Shown here: piece by piece, positions 23,727 to 33,687 of the stretch | How the letters are laid out: each line of letters opens with the position of its first letter | Position numbering within the stretch: position 1 is the stretch's first letter | From: Sporosarcina sp. P2 | GTDB lineage: Bacteria; Bacillota; Bacilli; Bacillales_A; Planococcaceae | DNA: 64,000 nucleotides | Assembly (NCBI RefSeq): GCF_002743255.1 | Contig: NZ_PDYY01000004.1 | Coordinates: forward strand, 1 to 64,000 | Reading direction: 5' to 3' | Notes under the pieces: model-generated | Told to the model about the DNA's origin: nothing | Seen by the model: only the letters and a program-made list of their open reading frames with translations | Database searches by the model: none | Program-made: the position numbers and the translations under genes

Positions 23727-26579
23727 ATGAAAATCCAGAAAATACTTCTTTATGGATTCGGTCAGCATGAGAATCTAGAAATTAATCTGCGCCCCGGTAT
23801 GAATCTTTTGTATGGACCGAATGAAGCGGGGAAGACGACCATTCAGCAAGCCATCCTTCATATTTTATTTGGATTTCCTCAAAAGAATCAACAGGAATTG
23901 CGCTATGAGCCGAAAACAGGTGGTAAATATGGCGGCTGTCTGTATATAGAAGATCAAGAGTATGGTAATTGGATGATTGAGCGGGTGCGCGGTAAGTCCT
24001 CAGGTGACGTCTTAATCCGTTTTGAAGATGGGCGTATTATGGAGGAAGCCGAACTAAAGAGGTTATTGAGAGGTTATGATCGACAAGCATTTGAATCTAT
24101 ATTCTCTTTTTCCTTATTCCAATTACAAGGTCTCGAGAAGATGGATGAAAATGATTTAAGCCGTACATTACTTGCATCCGGAACGACCGGCCTGGATACA
24201 CTTTGGAAAGTGGAAAAGAAGATGGAGAAAGAAATGGGTAGCCTCTTCAAAAAGACTGGGAAAATACCACAGATGAATAAAAAACTGACCGAAATACGTG
24301 AACTTGAACAAGCGATGCAAAAAGAGCAGCAGAAGCTATCGATGTATGAACCGCTTACTAGTCGCAAGCAAGAACTCGACGAGCAAGTGGCGACTTTACG
24401 CTTGGAAGAGCAACGTCTTTATAAGCAGTCTGAAGAACAACGAATTGCCATGCAAATTGTTCCGCTACAGCAACAACGTAATCAATTACTTGAACAACTT
24501 TCCCACTTGACAGATACATTCCCAGCGGCAGGCATCCGACGGTACGAGGAACTGGCTAGTAAACAATCCGAATTGCAATTAAAGAAAACGCGTCTAGAGA
24601 AAGAACAATCGGAATGGCAATCGGAGTGGATCGATTTACGGCCTACTAGTGAAAGGCAGCAGTTAGAGCGCTGGGTCACACAAGAAGCAGAGTGGCATCG
24701 GTTACGTACGGACCGAATTTCTGCTGAACAAGAAATCCGTTTGCTCGAAAAGAAACTACAGCAACTCAGTAATCGTTTAGGATTAACCCATGATCAGCAG
24801 TTGTCGATAGGGAAGATGGATGTTTCCATCCAACGTGAACGCCAGCTTGAACCAATCCTCGAAGAACAGAAAGAGTTGGATCAGCAATTAAAAGCATTGC
24901 AACGTCTTCTCGCGGAAGCGGAAAGTGAACGGCAGGAATCAGAGCAACGAAAAGAACATACTGAACGTATACAATTGACTGAATCTGAACGAAAGAAACT
25001 GACGGCCTTGCCCGAACTGCAACATCAGCTCGCGGAAGCTAAATTCATTGTATCTGCGTCGGATAAGCAGGCATCGAATCAGATGGTTCCAGTAATTATT
25101 ATGCTCATTGGCCTAGCGATTGGGGCATATAGTGTCTTGCAGCAGCAATGGTTGTTCACGTGCCTCGGTATAGTAATGGTGGCGATCGGTGCTTGGTTAT
25201 GGAAACAACGACCCGCTTCTGTATCAGATCAGCAATCGTTCATTCGAGATAATGAACCGTTAGTGGCGGAACTCGAAAGACTGGCTGAGCGTGATGAGCT
25301 GCAACAGCGTGACCAACGGCAAGTGGCAGCAGAGATTGAAAGACTAGATTACAAATTACAGAAATATGCGGAAGAAATGGAACAACTTTATGATCAGAAA
25401 CAAAAAGCGGTGAAGAAATGGCAAGACCTGTTGCAAGATGAACCATTCGATTTGACATTCAATATTCAGGAAAGCTTCCGCCTACTGCGCGAGTTCCAGG
25501 ATGCGGAAATAGATCAGAAAACATGGCGGCTACGTTTACTAACCGCGACGCAACACGTACAGTCGCTAATTAAAGAAGTGGAAAAAGTGCTCGGACCTGT
25601 CGCGGAAGAAGGTTTATTTGAAAGAATTCGCCAAGAACTACTTCATCAGAATAGCTTGCAAGAAAAGCAGTTAAGCAAGCAAAAAACAGTACTTGAAATC
25701 AAAGAGCAATTACTAGAAACAAATGAGCTGTTGGAAACGACAACAGCGGAAATTTTACAATTGTTTACGATCGTTGGCGTATCAGAAAAAGAGCAATTTT
25801 ATACAGCGTATCAGCAAGACCAAGATGCACAATTGCTGAAACGACAGCTAAAAGAAGTAGAAGCCCAGCTTTCCTTATACAATAAGGAACCATTGGTAAA
25901 AGAGTGGACTATACTGGAACTAGAACGACAACGCAGCGAGACGACGAACCGCCTTCAAATAATACGACAAGAAGTAGAAGCGCTTGTAGATGAGCAAGTC
26001 AAAGTAGGGCATGAAATCTCACAAATGGGTACCAGTCAGTCGTACAGTGAACTTCAGCAGTTAGTTGAAGTGCGAAAAGCCGAGTTGGAAGAAATGACAG
26101 AGCAATGGGTAATCCGTAAAGCTGTCCGTGAGTCGATTCGACAGACGATGAGTGAGTGGAAAGAACATCAATTACCAGCCGTACTCATTCAAGCAAATAA
26201 ATGGTTCAGCTATTTAACAGGGGATCGGTATGCGACGATTGGTTTAACGGCAGAAGGTTATTTTGAGGCAGTCACTGCCGAAGGACAAACGTTCATGATC
26301 AATGAGCTCAGTCAAGCTACAAAAGAGCAAGCTTATCTTTCTTTACGACTAGCGTTAGCCTATGAATTATCAGAGCGTGCACCGTTCCCAATCATTATGG
26401 ATGACCCATTTGTTCACTTTGATAATGAGCGACTTTCGCGTATGATAGAAATACTTACGGAGTTACAGCCATCACATCAATTTCTGTACTTTACTTGCCA
26501 TCAAGAAATGAAATTGAAATGGCCAAGTGAACCTCATACAATTGAGATTGGACGAAAAGTAAAAGGGGAGATTTACTGA
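23727..26579 (+). CDS. yhaN: Rad50/SbcC-like coiled-coil ATPase (YhaN)
   Basis: The 950-aa protein (YhaN of B. subtilis is 963 aa) has the split ATPase arrangement of SMC-like proteins: Walker [10 protein letters not shown] at about 31-39, long coiled coils, and the signature/Walker B half at the end ([22 protein letters not shown] and [13 protein letters not shown]). Unusually for SbcC, a hydrophobic stretch with two short helices ([19 protein letters not shown], then [15 protein letters not shown], residues about 455-490) sits in the middle, so it may be membrane-associated there. It overlaps yhaM by 1 nt. Confidence 0.9.
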   Translation: MKIQKILLYGFGQHENLEINLRPGMNLLYGPNEAGKTTIQQAILHILFGFPQKNQQELRYEPKTGGKYGGCLYIEDQEYGNWMIERVRGKSSGDVLIRFEDGRIMEEAELKRLLRGYDRQAFESIFSFSLFQLQGLEKMDENDLSRTLLASGTTGLDTLWKVEKKMEKEMGSLFKKTGKIPQMNKKLTEIRELEQAMQKEQQKLSMYEPLTSRKQELDEQVATLRLEEQRLYKQSEEQRIAMQIVPLQQQRNQLLEQLSHLTDTFPAAGIRRYEELASKQSELQLKKTRLEKEQSEWQSEWIDLRPTSERQQLERWVTQEAEWHRLRTDRISAEQEIRLLEKKLQQLSNRLGLTHDQQLSIGKMDVSIQRERQLEPILEEQKELDQQLKALQRLLAEAESERQESEQRKEHTERIQLTESERKKLTALPELQHQLAEAKFIVSASDKQASNQMVPVIIMLIGLAIGAYSVLQQQWLFTCLGIVMVAIGAWLWKQRPASVSDQQSFIRDNEPLVAELERLAERDELQQRDQRQVAAEIERLDYKLQKYAEEMEQLYDQKQKAVKKWQDLLQDEPFDLTFNIQESFRLLREFQDAEIDQKTWRLRLLTATQHVQSLIKEVEKVLGPVAEEGLFERIRQELLHQNSLQEKQLSKQKTVLEIKEQLLETNELLETTTAEILQLFTIVGVSEKEQFYTAYQQDQDAQLLKRQLKEVEAQLSLYNKEPLVKEWTILELERQRSETTNRLQIIRQEVEALVDEQVKVGHEISQMGTSQSYSELQQLVEVRKAELEEMTEQWVIRKAVRESIRQTMSEWKEHQLPAVLIQANKWFSYLTGDRYATIGLTAEGYFEAVTAEGQTFMINELSQATKEQAYLSLRLALAYELSERAPFPIIMDDPFVHFDNERLSRMIEILTELQPSHQFLYFTCHQEMKLKWPSEPHTIEIGRKVKGEIY

Positions 26580-27517
26580 TGAAAAAACTACTTGACTATC
26601 AAGTCGGTGAAACGATCGACATGTATTTATTGATTAAGCAGGCAACAAAAGGTGTCACACAGCAGGGGAGTCCGTTCATGACGTTGATTCTGCAAGATAA
26701 AAGCGGGGACCTTGAAGCTAAACTTTGGGATGCGGGTGAAGAGCAAGCCCAGATGTATCAGGGAGCGACCATCGTAAAAGTAGGTGGAGAAATCCATGAA
26801 TACCGCGGGAAAAACCAACTTCGTCTTAAAGCAATCCGTCCTGTAAAAGAAGATGAAGGCGTGACAATTGCAGATTTAGTACCGTCTGCTGAAAAGAGTA
26901 AGGAAGTATTGCTAGACGAATTGATGCAATATTTCTTTGAAATGAAAAATCCACAAATTCAGCGTGTTACCCGTCATTTACTGAAGAAGCATCAGCAGGA
27001 CTTCGTGTTATATCCAGCAGCTACGAGAAATCATCATGACTACGTATCCGGCTTGCTAGATCATGTAGTTTCGATGCTGAAACTTGGCAAGGCGATTGCG
27101 GAATTGTATCCGACGTTGAACAAAGACTTGCTGTATGCAGGAATTATTTTGCATGACATCGGAAAGGTCATCGAGTTGTCAGGTCCAGTCGGCACGCAGT
27201 ATACGATTGAAGGGAACTTGCTAGGTCATATTACGATCATGGTCAATGAAATTTCCAAGGCAGCAGAAGAGCTGGAGATCGATGGTGAAGAAGTGATGTT
27301 GCTTCAGCATATGGTGTTGTCTCACCACGGTAAAGAGGAGTGGGGCAGTCCAAAGCGCCCGATGTTGAAAGAGGCGGAGATACTCCATTATATCGATAAT
27401 ATCGATGCGAAGATGAATATGCTGAACCGCGTAATGTCAAAGACTACGCCAGGCGAGTTCTCCGAGCGCGTATTCCCGCTAGATAACCGTTCGTTCTACA
27501 AGCCTACTTTTGAATAA
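26579..27517 (+). CDS. yhaM: 3'-5' exoribonuclease YhaM
   Basis: YhaM degrades RNA (and single-stranded DNA) from the 3' end with Mn2+ or Co2+. An N-terminal OB-fold (about 1-90, [19 protein letters not shown]) binds nucleic acid, and the HD domain (about 150-290) has [15 protein letters not shown] and LHDIGKV (His192-Asp193) as metal ligands. Its 312 aa match the family (314 in B. subtilis). The ATG overlaps the yhaN stop (TGATG), so translation is coupled. A weak hairpin (27528-27545) follows the stop. Confidence 0.94.
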   Translation: MKKLLDYQVGETIDMYLLIKQATKGVTQQGSPFMTLILQDKSGDLEAKLWDAGEEQAQMYQGATIVKVGGEIHEYRGKNQLRLKAIRPVKEDEGVTIADLVPSAEKSKEVLLDELMQYFFEMKNPQIQRVTRHLLKKHQQDFVLYPAATRNHHDYVSGLLDHVVSMLKLGKAIAELYPTLNKDLLYAGIILHDIGKVIELSGPVGTQYTIEGNLLGHITIMVNEISKAAEELEIDGEEVMLLQHMVLSHHGKEEWGSPKRPMLKEAEILHYIDNIDAKMNMLNRVMSKTTPGEFSERVFPLDNRSFYKPTFE

Positions 27518-27667
27518 ACTACTATGGAACGGGGCACGACCCGTTGCAAAATAATAAATTTTGTTAAGTTGTGGTTTTACAAGAAGAACGATTCATGAAG
27601 ATACTGAGTTTTTACTTATCATTGTAATAAAAAGAAAACAGGCAAACATTACGATTATAAAAACACA

Positions 27668-27715
27668 AAAAAGGTCTGCCAGTGGAAGTTATAACTTCCA
27701 AGGCAGACCTTTTTC
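27668..27715. terminator. Terminator of prsA (bidirectional)
   Basis: AAAAAGGTCTGCC/GGCAGACCTTTTT forms the outer stem with a second inner inverted repeat (GGAAGTTATAACTTCC). T runs are present on both strands. Confidence 0.9.
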
Positions 27716-27720
27716 ATATA

Positions 27721-28677
27721 TTACTTACCTTCTTTAACTTCCACTTCAGCATCGTCAGCTGGAGCATCTTCTGCAGGTGCTTTTTCGTCAGTTGGAGTAC
27801 CTTCTTCAGCCGGTTGCTCTTCCATCTTGAACAAATCAAGTGCAGATTTTAAATCTTCATCTTTAATTTTTACATCTGCTGCTTTCACTAGCTTTGCAAC
27901 TTTACTCAATAGCTCGTTTTCATCAGCCTTTTCCATCAATAGTTCATGACGGATTTCGTCTTTCTTTTCATCCGTAATCTTTTTATCATCAGTTTTGCGC
28001 TTTTCTTTTACTTCGATGATATGGAAGCCGTTATCTGATTGAACAGGCTCACTGATTTTACCTGGCTCTAAGTCATATGCAGCGTTCCAGAATTCAGGAA
28101 CCATTACACCGTAAGCGAACCAGTCAAGATCTCCACCTTCATCTTTAGAGCCTGGGTCAGTGGAGTATTCTTTTGCTACTTTTGCAAAGTCTTCTCCCTT
28201 ATCCAACTTTTCTTTTACTTCTTTTGCTGTCTTTTCATCTTCAACTAATATGTGACGAGCGTTGATTTCTGATTGAGATTCTTCGAGACGCTTGTTTAAC
28301 TCTTCGTCAGAAACTTCAATGCCGTCAGTCAATGCAGCTTCTTGCAATTTATTCAAACGAATCATTTTCTTGAAGCTCTCAGGTGTTTGACCTTGTTGAG
28401 CTAAGAAAGCTTCGAAGTTTTCACCAAGTTGTTCTTTGTTTTTTTCAAATTCTGCGTCTACTTGCTTATCGTCTACATTATACTTGTCATCCAGAACCTT
28501 TTCTAAGATGATCATTTGTAGAGCTTGTTCACCAACAGATGTTTTCATTTCTTGATAAAATTCATCTTTCGTTACATCTCCTGCTTTGGACGTCATAACT
28601 TTTTCATCCCCGCCAGAACAAGCGGATAAAGCTGCAACCGAAGCTGCAAGTGTAAATGCTAACATCTTCTTTTTCAT
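27721..28677 (-). CDS. prsA: PrsA foldase lipoprotein
   Basis: PrsA is a membrane-anchored peptidyl-prolyl isomerase that folds exported proteins outside the membrane. The signal peptide ends in the lipobox LSAC, with Cys20 as the lipidated residue. The parvulin (PPIC) domain spans about 137-228 (ARHILVEDEKTAKEV, DEGGDLDWFAYGVMVPEF, DNGFHIIEV). The acidic C-terminal tail, rich in Pro, Ala, Asp and Glu, is low-complexity. The length of 318 aa is slightly above the B. subtilis protein (292 aa), mostly owing to this tail. Confidence 0.95.
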   Translation of the reverse strand: MKKKMLAFTLAASVAALSACSGGDEKVMTSKAGDVTKDEFYQEMKTSVGEQALQMIILEKVLDDKYNVDDKQVDAEFEKNKEQLGENFEAFLAQQGQTPESFKKMIRLNKLQEAALTDGIEVSDEELNKRLEESQSEINARHILVEDEKTAKEVKEKLDKGEDFAKVAKEYSTDPGSKDEGGDLDWFAYGVMVPEFWNAAYDLEPGKISEPVQSDNGFHIIEVKEKRKTDDKKITDEKKDEIRHELLMEKADENELLSKVAKLVKAADVKIKDEDLKSALDLFKMEEQPAEEGTPTDEKAPAEDAPADDAEVEVKEGK

Positions 28678-28836
28678 GTAATTAACTCCCTTAATCTAAG
28701 TATAGATTCTGATTATTCTTCAAGTAAACACTATATCATATAACGTATGAAAAACAAAAAGGTTCCATTCATCTGAAACAGCCCAACCGGTTTTTTCTAC
28801 TTTCGCATAGGATACAATGTGAAAGGGGGTGCCTTC

Positions 28837-28938
28837 ATGAGCGGTTACTCACAGGGCGGATCAGGTTCATCTTGCTTTGCTTTAATTGTTGTGTTGTTCA
28901 TTTTGTTGATCATCGTCGGTGCAGCATTCTGTTATTAA
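28837..28938 (+). CDS. YjcZ family sporulation protein, 33 aa
   Basis: The predicted peptide MSGYSQGGSGSSCFALIVV... has a Gly/Ser-rich start and one hydrophobic helix (FALIVVLFILLIIVGAAF), the pattern of the tiny YjcZ/YtxC-like spore membrane proteins. AAAGGGGGTG precedes the ATG. It lies between prsA and the 61-aa gene, on the opposite strand from both. Confidence 0.85.
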   Translation: MSGYSQGGSGSSCFALIVVLFILLIIVGAAFCY

Positions 28939-28972
28939 AAAATGCCCTGCCTCCAGCAATGGGGGCGGGCAT
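28937..28972 (-). terminator. Terminator of the 61-aa membrane protein gene
   Basis: ATGCCC...GGGCAT stem with two bulges; on the minus strand it is followed by TTTTTTAATAA. It also closes the plus-strand YjcZ gene by position. Confidence 0.7.
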
Positions 28973-28980
28973 ACATAGTG

Positions 28981-29166
28981 TCAGGCACTAAAGAATACTT
29001 CTACATATAAGGATAAAATGAGGATCGTGATCAGAATGTTTACAGTTCGATAAATTTTTGGCTGCTTATCTTCTGGAATCTCTCTAGATTGGCAAAGAGC
29101 AAATGTCATTTTATTAATTTGATATAAGTAGAACAATGAAAATAGAATGGTAATCGCAATAACCAT
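28981..29166 (-). CDS. Small membrane protein with two helices, 61 aa
   Basis: The protein has hydrophobic segments at about 1-15 and 43-59 with a short charged loop between (KMTFALCQSREIPEDKQPKIYR). AGGAGG is 6 nt before the ATG and a terminator follows, so it is very probably expressed. I do not recognise the family; its place between prsA and hpr is where B. subtilis also has small yha genes. Confidence 0.75.
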   Translation of the reverse strand: MVIAITILFSLFYLYQINKMTFALCQSREIPEDKQPKIYRTVNILITILILSLYVEVFFSA

Positions 29167-29252
29167 TATAGACCTCCTCTTTCTGCTTCTTTACTATCAT
29201 AGCAGAATTTGTGATCAAAAGGAAAAAACTACGCTGTCTAAAGAGCAGGTGA

Positions 29253-29816
29253 TTAAGACTCTACTTTAGATTTTATAAGGTAATCATTTGAATCGATATA
29301 TGTCTTCTCAATGTTCTGAAAACCGCGTTCGAAAATGTCCATAAAATCATCTCCATAAATGTTACGCAATACTGACATGACTTCTAGGAATTCAGGGAAT
29401 TTGCCATAAATATCACGAATAGGGAGGGAACTCTGAAGTACGCTATAATCTTCATTATGGTAATTTTCATTCATCTGGATGAGTAGTGCTTTGCCTTTTT
29501 CTGAAACCGTTACATAGGTATTACGTCGGTCATCTTCTTTTTTTGAGAAATATAAAAGCTGGCGTTGTTCCAATTTTTTTGAGAAGTTAAAGGCGGTTGA
29601 GACATGCATTACACCAAACTTTGCGATGTCTGAAATGGTAGCACCTTCCAAATGGTAGGCGATCCATAAAATATGATGTTCATTAATATTGAGTTCATAC
29701 GGCTTAATCCATTGTTGCCAATCCTTCTCTACAGCTTTCCATAATGCCTTGGACATTTGGGCTACACGCTGATTGAAGATCATGGCGTCTTTACGTGAAA
29801 TATTTTGATCGGCCAT
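29253..29816 (-). CDS. hpr: Transition-state regulator Hpr/ScoC (MarR family)
   Basis: Hpr represses protease, sporulation and transport genes during the transition from growth to stationary phase. The 187-aa protein has the winged helix-turn-helix core ([40 protein letters not shown], residues about 45-85) and the wing [13 protein letters not shown]. It is slightly shorter than B. subtilis Hpr (203 aa). The yhaH and hit genes next to it match the B. subtilis order. Confidence 0.93.
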   Translation of the reverse strand: MADQNISRKDAMIFNQRVAQMSKALWKAVEKDWQQWIKPYELNINEHHILWIAYHLEGATISDIAKFGVMHVSTAFNFSKKLEQRQLLYFSKKEDDRRNTYVTVSEKGKALLIQMNENYHNEDYSVLQSSLPIRDIYGKFPEFLEVMSVLRNIYGDDFMDIFERGFQNIEKTYIDSNDYLIKSKVES

Positions 29817-29901
29817 CGAGACACCTGCTTTCTTTCTGTCATTTTATTTATTATACCAAAAAAACAACAAATAAAGAAGACGGAATAATAAAATAAATCA
29901 G

Positions 29902-29955
29902 TTTGAGTGTATATCCCATAGAATGCAGCTGTTTTACTATGGGTACGCACTCAAA
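29902..29955. repeat. Two-part inverted repeat between hpr and yhaH
   Basis: TTTGAGTG pairs with CACTCAAA (outer, 8 bp) and CCCATAG pairs with CTATGGG (inner, 7 bp), around a 15-nt loop. It has no T run, so it is not a clear terminator. It is upstream of hpr and downstream of yhaH, so it may be an operator, a structured leader or a processing site. Confidence 0.6.
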
Positions 29956-29994
29956 GATTAGCAAGTGAACAACTGGCGCCTAAATGGAAATACG

Positions 29995-30351
29995 TTAGCG
30001 AGCTCCAATTGATTTTTCGAGATCATCCAAAGCTGCTTGAATTGCAGAAATTTCTTTCTCTAAGCGCTTCTTATTGTGTTCGGTCGAGCGCTTCCAGTCC
30101 GCTACAGAAACCTTCATTTCTTCGACAGTTTCTGGTACAAGCTCTTTTACTTCCTTCGTTAGATCGGTTACAGAATCTTTTAGATCCGCGACTTGCCCTT
30201 TGACATCTTTCAACTTATCCTTCAATTCGAGTGATGCATTTTTGACACTGTCACGCAGTTCACTTCCGGCTTTTGGTGTAGAATATAGAACAGTTACCGC
30301 AGAAGTAACAGCACCTGCCGCCAGACCAATAAAGAATGTGGACGCTTTCAT
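29995..30351 (-). CDS. yhaH: YtxH domain protein YhaH
   Basis: This 118-aa general-stress-type protein has a short N-terminal hydrophobic helix (STFFIGLAAGAVTSAVTVLYSTPKAG, residues 4-29), typical of YtxH domains, followed by a long charged coiled coil. It is probably membrane-anchored. The function is unknown. It lies between hpr and hit as in B. subtilis. Confidence 0.88.
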   Translation of the reverse strand: MKASTFFIGLAAGAVTSAVTVLYSTPKAGSELRDSVKNASLELKDKLKDVKGQVADLKDSVTDLTKEVKELVPETVEEMKVSVADWKRSTEHNKKRLEKEISAIQAALDDLEKSIGAR

Positions 30352-30540
30352 ATAGAGAACACTCCTTTTGTATAGTTATTATTTTATTAAAGCATGTTAG
30401 TGCATAGTTGAGCAAGATATGAATGAAATATTATACAACCAAAAGCAATTCTAACGGTTTGAAGAAGTGGACAGAAGAGTAGAATTTCTTTTGAGTGATG
30501 GAGAAAATTATCGTACGCTTCTGCCTACAACCTCCCCATG

Positions 30541-30966
30541 TTATTCTTGCAGTCGTCTAGAAATATGGGTAGCTAATTCAGACACTACGTTCATCGGGAA
30601 CTGCTCTACTTTTGTATCAAATTCTACTTTCAGCCCATCTGATTTGTCATAGCGCGGTATTAAATGCATATGGAAATGATAGACTGACTGACCTGCGAAA
30701 GAGCCATTGTTTTGCAATAAATTCATTCCACACGGTTGAAATTCTTCTTTTAATGCATTGGCGATTTTTGGTGCCACTTTAAATAAATTCGCGGCTTCAT
30801 CTTCAGTTAATTCATACACATTTTCACGATGTGTTTTAGGAATTAGGAGTACGTGTCCTTTCGTGACGGGCATAATATCCATAAAGGCGATAACGTGATC
30901 ATCCTCGTATACTTTTTCTCCTGGAATCGTTCCTTCTACAATTTTGCAGAAAATACATGAGGTCAT
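30541..30966 (-). CDS. hit: HIT family nucleotide-binding protein (Hit)
   Basis: The 141-aa protein is a histidine-triad nucleotide hydrolase or transferase. The triad H-x-H-x-H is His97, His99 and His101 in YHFHMHLIPR. Cys4 and Cys7 (CIFCK) with downstream His residues form the zinc site common in Firmicutes. ATG 30966 is chosen over 30984, because the ribosome site AAAGGATG lies within the first codons of the longer frame. It is divergent from ecsA, as in B. subtilis. Confidence 0.93.
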   Translation of the reverse strand: MTSCIFCKIVEGTIPGEKVYEDDHVIAFMDIMPVTKGHVLLIPKTHRENVYELTEDEAANLFKVAPKIANALKEEFQPCGMNLLQNNGSFAGQSVYHFHMHLIPRYDKSDGLKVEFDTKVEQFPMNVVSELATHISRRLQE

Positions 30967-31087
30967 TTCTACACATCCTTTCATGTTTGGATGTATTGTA
31001 GCATATTTTCAGATAGTTAACGAAGACGGATAAAGCAATTTTACAATTTCTTTGCTAAAATAATACCAGAAGATAGGGGGAAAGATA

Positions 31088-31834
31088 ATGGCAATCCTAG
31101 AACTAGAACACGTTACAGGTGGTTATACGCGCAGGCCTGTTTTACATGACCTTTCATTTCAGCTAGAAGAGGGGGAACTGGTCGGATTAATCGGTCTGAA
31201 TGGCGCAGGAAAGAGTACGACAATCAAACATATTATCGGTGTGATGAATCCGCTTGAAGGAATAATCAAGATTGACGGGGCGACGTTTAGTGATAAAGAA
31301 CATTACCGCCAATCATTCAGTTATATTCCAGAGACGCCAGTGTTATACGAAGAACTTACATTACAAGAACATTTAGAACTGACTGCGATGGCATATGGAC
31401 TGGACAAGCAACAATTTGAAATCCGTACCGAACAGTTGCTGAAAGAGTTCCGTATGGAAAAACGCTTAAAGTGGTTTCCGGCTCACTTTTCCAAAGGTAT
31501 GCGACAGAAAGTGATGATCATGTGTGCTTTTCTGGTAGAACCGAAATTATATATTATCGATGAGCCATTCGTTGGATTAGATCCATTGGCAATTCGCGCT
31601 TTGCTCGATCAAATCATTGAACGAAAAAATGCGGGTGCTTCTATTTTGATGTCGACTCACGTATTGGCAACGGCTGAGAAGTATTGTGATCGCATTATCT
31701 TGTTGCACGAAGGACGGGTACGTGCGAATGGGACGATGGACGACTTGCGCAAAGCATTCGGGCGACCAGATGCAACACTTGATGACTTATATATTGCCAT
31801 GACTGAGGAAACTGATTATGAACAACATGCATGA
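31088..31834 (+). CDS. ecsA: ABC transporter ATP-binding protein EcsA
   Basis: EcsA powers the EcsAB exporter, which affects protein secretion, competence and intramembrane proteolysis in B. subtilis. The 248-aa protein has Walker A GLNGAGKST (36-44), the signature HFSKGMRQK, and Walker B LYIIDEPFVGLD. AGGGGG precedes the ATG. It overlaps ecsB by 17 nt. Confidence 0.94.
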   Translation: MAILELEHVTGGYTRRPVLHDLSFQLEEGELVGLIGLNGAGKSTTIKHIIGVMNPLEGIIKIDGATFSDKEHYRQSFSYIPETPVLYEELTLQEHLELTAMAYGLDKQQFEIRTEQLLKEFRMEKRLKWFPAHFSKGMRQKVMIMCAFLVEPKLYIIDEPFVGLDPLAIRALLDQIIERKNAGASILMSTHVLATAEKYCDRIILLHEGRVRANGTMDDLRKAFGRPDATLDDLYIAMTEETDYEQHA

Positions 31835-33029
31835 AATTTGGGGACAGCGGTTCTTCCATTACGTCAATGAACTACAGAAATATATGCGCTATGTATTCAC
31901 TGGACATTTGGCTATCGTTTTCATGTTTGCCATTGGAGCGGGTGGGTATGCATATAGTGAATGGCTAAAAGAAGTGCCTGTTTCATTCCCTTCTGCCTTA
32001 ATCATATCCGTTGTCCTTGCGCTTTTGTTAATGAAGGCTGCACCAACCACGTTACTCAAGCCGGCAGACATTGTTTTTTTCTTGCCATTAGAAAATCAAT
32101 TGTCGAGTTATATGAGACGCTCGATCACTTGGTCGACGTTTTCACAACTTCCGCTACCATTAATTTCTATGGTAATTGCGTTGCCGTTATTAAAGGCAAC
32201 AGAAGTGGGGACGGGCATTGATTATCTTCTTGTATTGTTGGTAATCATTGTATTTAAAGGACTGTTTGTAGGAACTGAATACAGCGTCCGTATTGCGAAT
32301 CATGACTTCGTTTGGCCGGATCGTGTTCTTCGACTGGTTTTAACATTTTTAACGATTCAATTCGCACTTACTTGGAGTACAGTTGCCATCTTTATCGGAA
32401 TTCTTATCGCCATGCTCTATGCAAAGTTTTGGGATAAACAAGCAGCGCGTTATCCATTTCCGTATGAGCAGTTTATTGAATTGGAACAAAATCGTATGAT
32501 GCGTTTTTATCGATTTGCGAATTACTTCACGGAAGTACCGCATCTAGTTGGATCCGTGAGTAAGCGTAGCTGGTTAACGATGGCTATGAAACGTTCTACA
32601 TTCAAGCGCAAGGATGTGCAAAAGTACTTAATCGTCAGGACATTTATTCGTACAGATGATACATTCTGGTTGTGGGTTAGATTAACGGCGTTGTCTGCAT
32701 TGGGTGCGTTCTTAATACCGTTACCAATTGTATCTTTCATCTTTGTAGGAGCGCTAGCGTTTGCGACTGCCGTTCAGTTGATATTGGCACTTGAAGGTGG
32801 AGACGAGTTTACTATGGATCAGCTGTTTCCCGAAGAACAGGAAAAATCGCAAATCAAAGCGGTTCGTTCGTTGGTTAGAAAATTGATTTGGTTACATGCA
32901 ATCATTCTATTACTGGCGGCATTACCGTTATACGGCCTAAGCATTATACCTGTTTTGATTGCGACTATCGCACTCATTGTTGGGGAGGCAACGATCCGAT
33001 TGACCAAAGAGCAATTGAAAGAAATTTGA
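31818..33029 (+). CDS. ecsB: ABC transporter permease EcsB
   Basis: The 403-aa polytopic protein (EcsB of B. subtilis is 408 aa) has about ten hydrophobic segments and the family opening (EIWGQRFFHYVNELQKYMRYVFTGH, shortened here by family recall only). GAGG is 9 nt before ATG 31818. It lies at the end of the ecsAB operon; no clear terminator is seen after it. Confidence 0.92.
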   Translation: MNNMHEIWGQRFFHYVNELQKYMRYVFTGHLAIVFMFAIGAGGYAYSEWLKEVPVSFPSALIISVVLALLLMKAAPTTLLKPADIVFFLPLENQLSSYMRRSITWSTFSQLPLPLISMVIALPLLKATEVGTGIDYLLVLLVIIVFKGLFVGTEYSVRIANHDFVWPDRVLRLVLTFLTIQFALTWSTVAIFIGILIAMLYAKFWDKQAARYPFPYEQFIELEQNRMMRFYRFANYFTEVPHLVGSVSKRSWLTMAMKRSTFKRKDVQKYLIVRTFIRTDDTFWLWVRLTALSALGAFLIPLPIVSFIFVGALAFATAVQLILALEGGDEFTMDQLFPEEQEKSQIKAVRSLVRKLIWLHAIILLLAALPLYGLSIIPVLIATIALIVGEATIRLTKEQLKEI

Positions 33030-33164
33030 TAATAGATACTAGTAAAGTTGAACTAAAGTTCATAATATAAGTATTGTCACAGAATCATCTGAATATATGT
33101 GCCTAGTAAATACTCCACTAACTACATTTAAATAATTCAAAAGTTCGAATAGTTAGAATAATGG

Positions 33165-33194
33165 TTGCAATTTATATTCTATTGCATATATAAT
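33165..33194 (+). promoter_or_regulatory. Promoter of the IDEAL-domain gene
   Basis: TTGCAA (33165-33170) and TATAAT (33189-33194) are separated by 18 nt, 27 nt before the start codon. Confidence 0.5.
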
Positions 33195-33221
33195 TACTAA
33201 AAGGTATCAGGGGTGAGAGAG

Positions 33222-33479
33222 ATGAATAATAACAACTCATATGCTGAATTTTTGAAAGCGGTAGGTAATAATAGCACTTCTCTCCAAGCGGAAAAGCTGC
33301 TGAATGAAATCTATTGGGATCTGTTTCTACAACACATTCACTGGGAACAAACACAATCGCGAATCATGTTATTGATTGACGATGCGCTGGATCAAAATGA
33401 CAAAGAAGCATTCGACCTGTATACACAACAATTGCTCGACATTTCACAAGAACATGGATACGAACTTAAAACGAAATAA
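33222..33479 (+). CDS. IDEAL domain protein
   Basis: The 85-aa acidic protein has the short IDEAL motif near the end (LIDDALDQNDKEAFDLYTQQL, shown shortened), found in small regulatory proteins and in ComK/ClpC-associated factors of Bacillales. The function is unknown. ATG 33222 follows AGGGGTGAG; the frame is also open from GTG 33213. Confidence 0.8.
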   Translation: MNNNNSYAEFLKAVGNNSTSLQAEKLLNEIYWDLFLQHIHWEQTQSRIMLLIDDALDQNDKEAFDLYTQQLLDISQEHGYELKTK

Positions 33480-33490
33480 TTTATTTATAG

Positions 33491-33528
33491 GCACTGCTAG
33501 GACAAAATCCTGGCAGTGTTTTTTATTT
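33491..33528 (+). terminator. Terminator after the IDEAL-domain gene
   Basis: CACTGC-AGGA and TCCT-GCAGTG form a stem with one mismatch, followed by TTTTTTATTT. Confidence 0.88.
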
Positions 33529-33601
33529 GTATAGAATGTCTTAGCTGTAAGTTTCTTTCACAAAGTACAAGGGTACAATAAAGTACACAGAGAGTTAGTT
33601 T

Positions 33602-33615
33602 AAAACGTACGTTCG
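33602..33615 (+). promoter_or_regulatory. LexA (DinR) box of uvrBA
   Basis: On the minus strand the site reads CGAACGTACGTTTT, matching 13 of 14 positions of the Bacillus SOS consensus CGAAC-RNRY-GTTYC. It lies 72 nt upstream of uvrB, so damage induction is expected. Confidence 0.75.
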
Positions 33616-33687
33616 TTATTTCTTTAGAAAAAACAATAGTTGTGGTAAAATAGAAGGATAGGTGTTTAAGAAGAGGAGTGGAACCAT

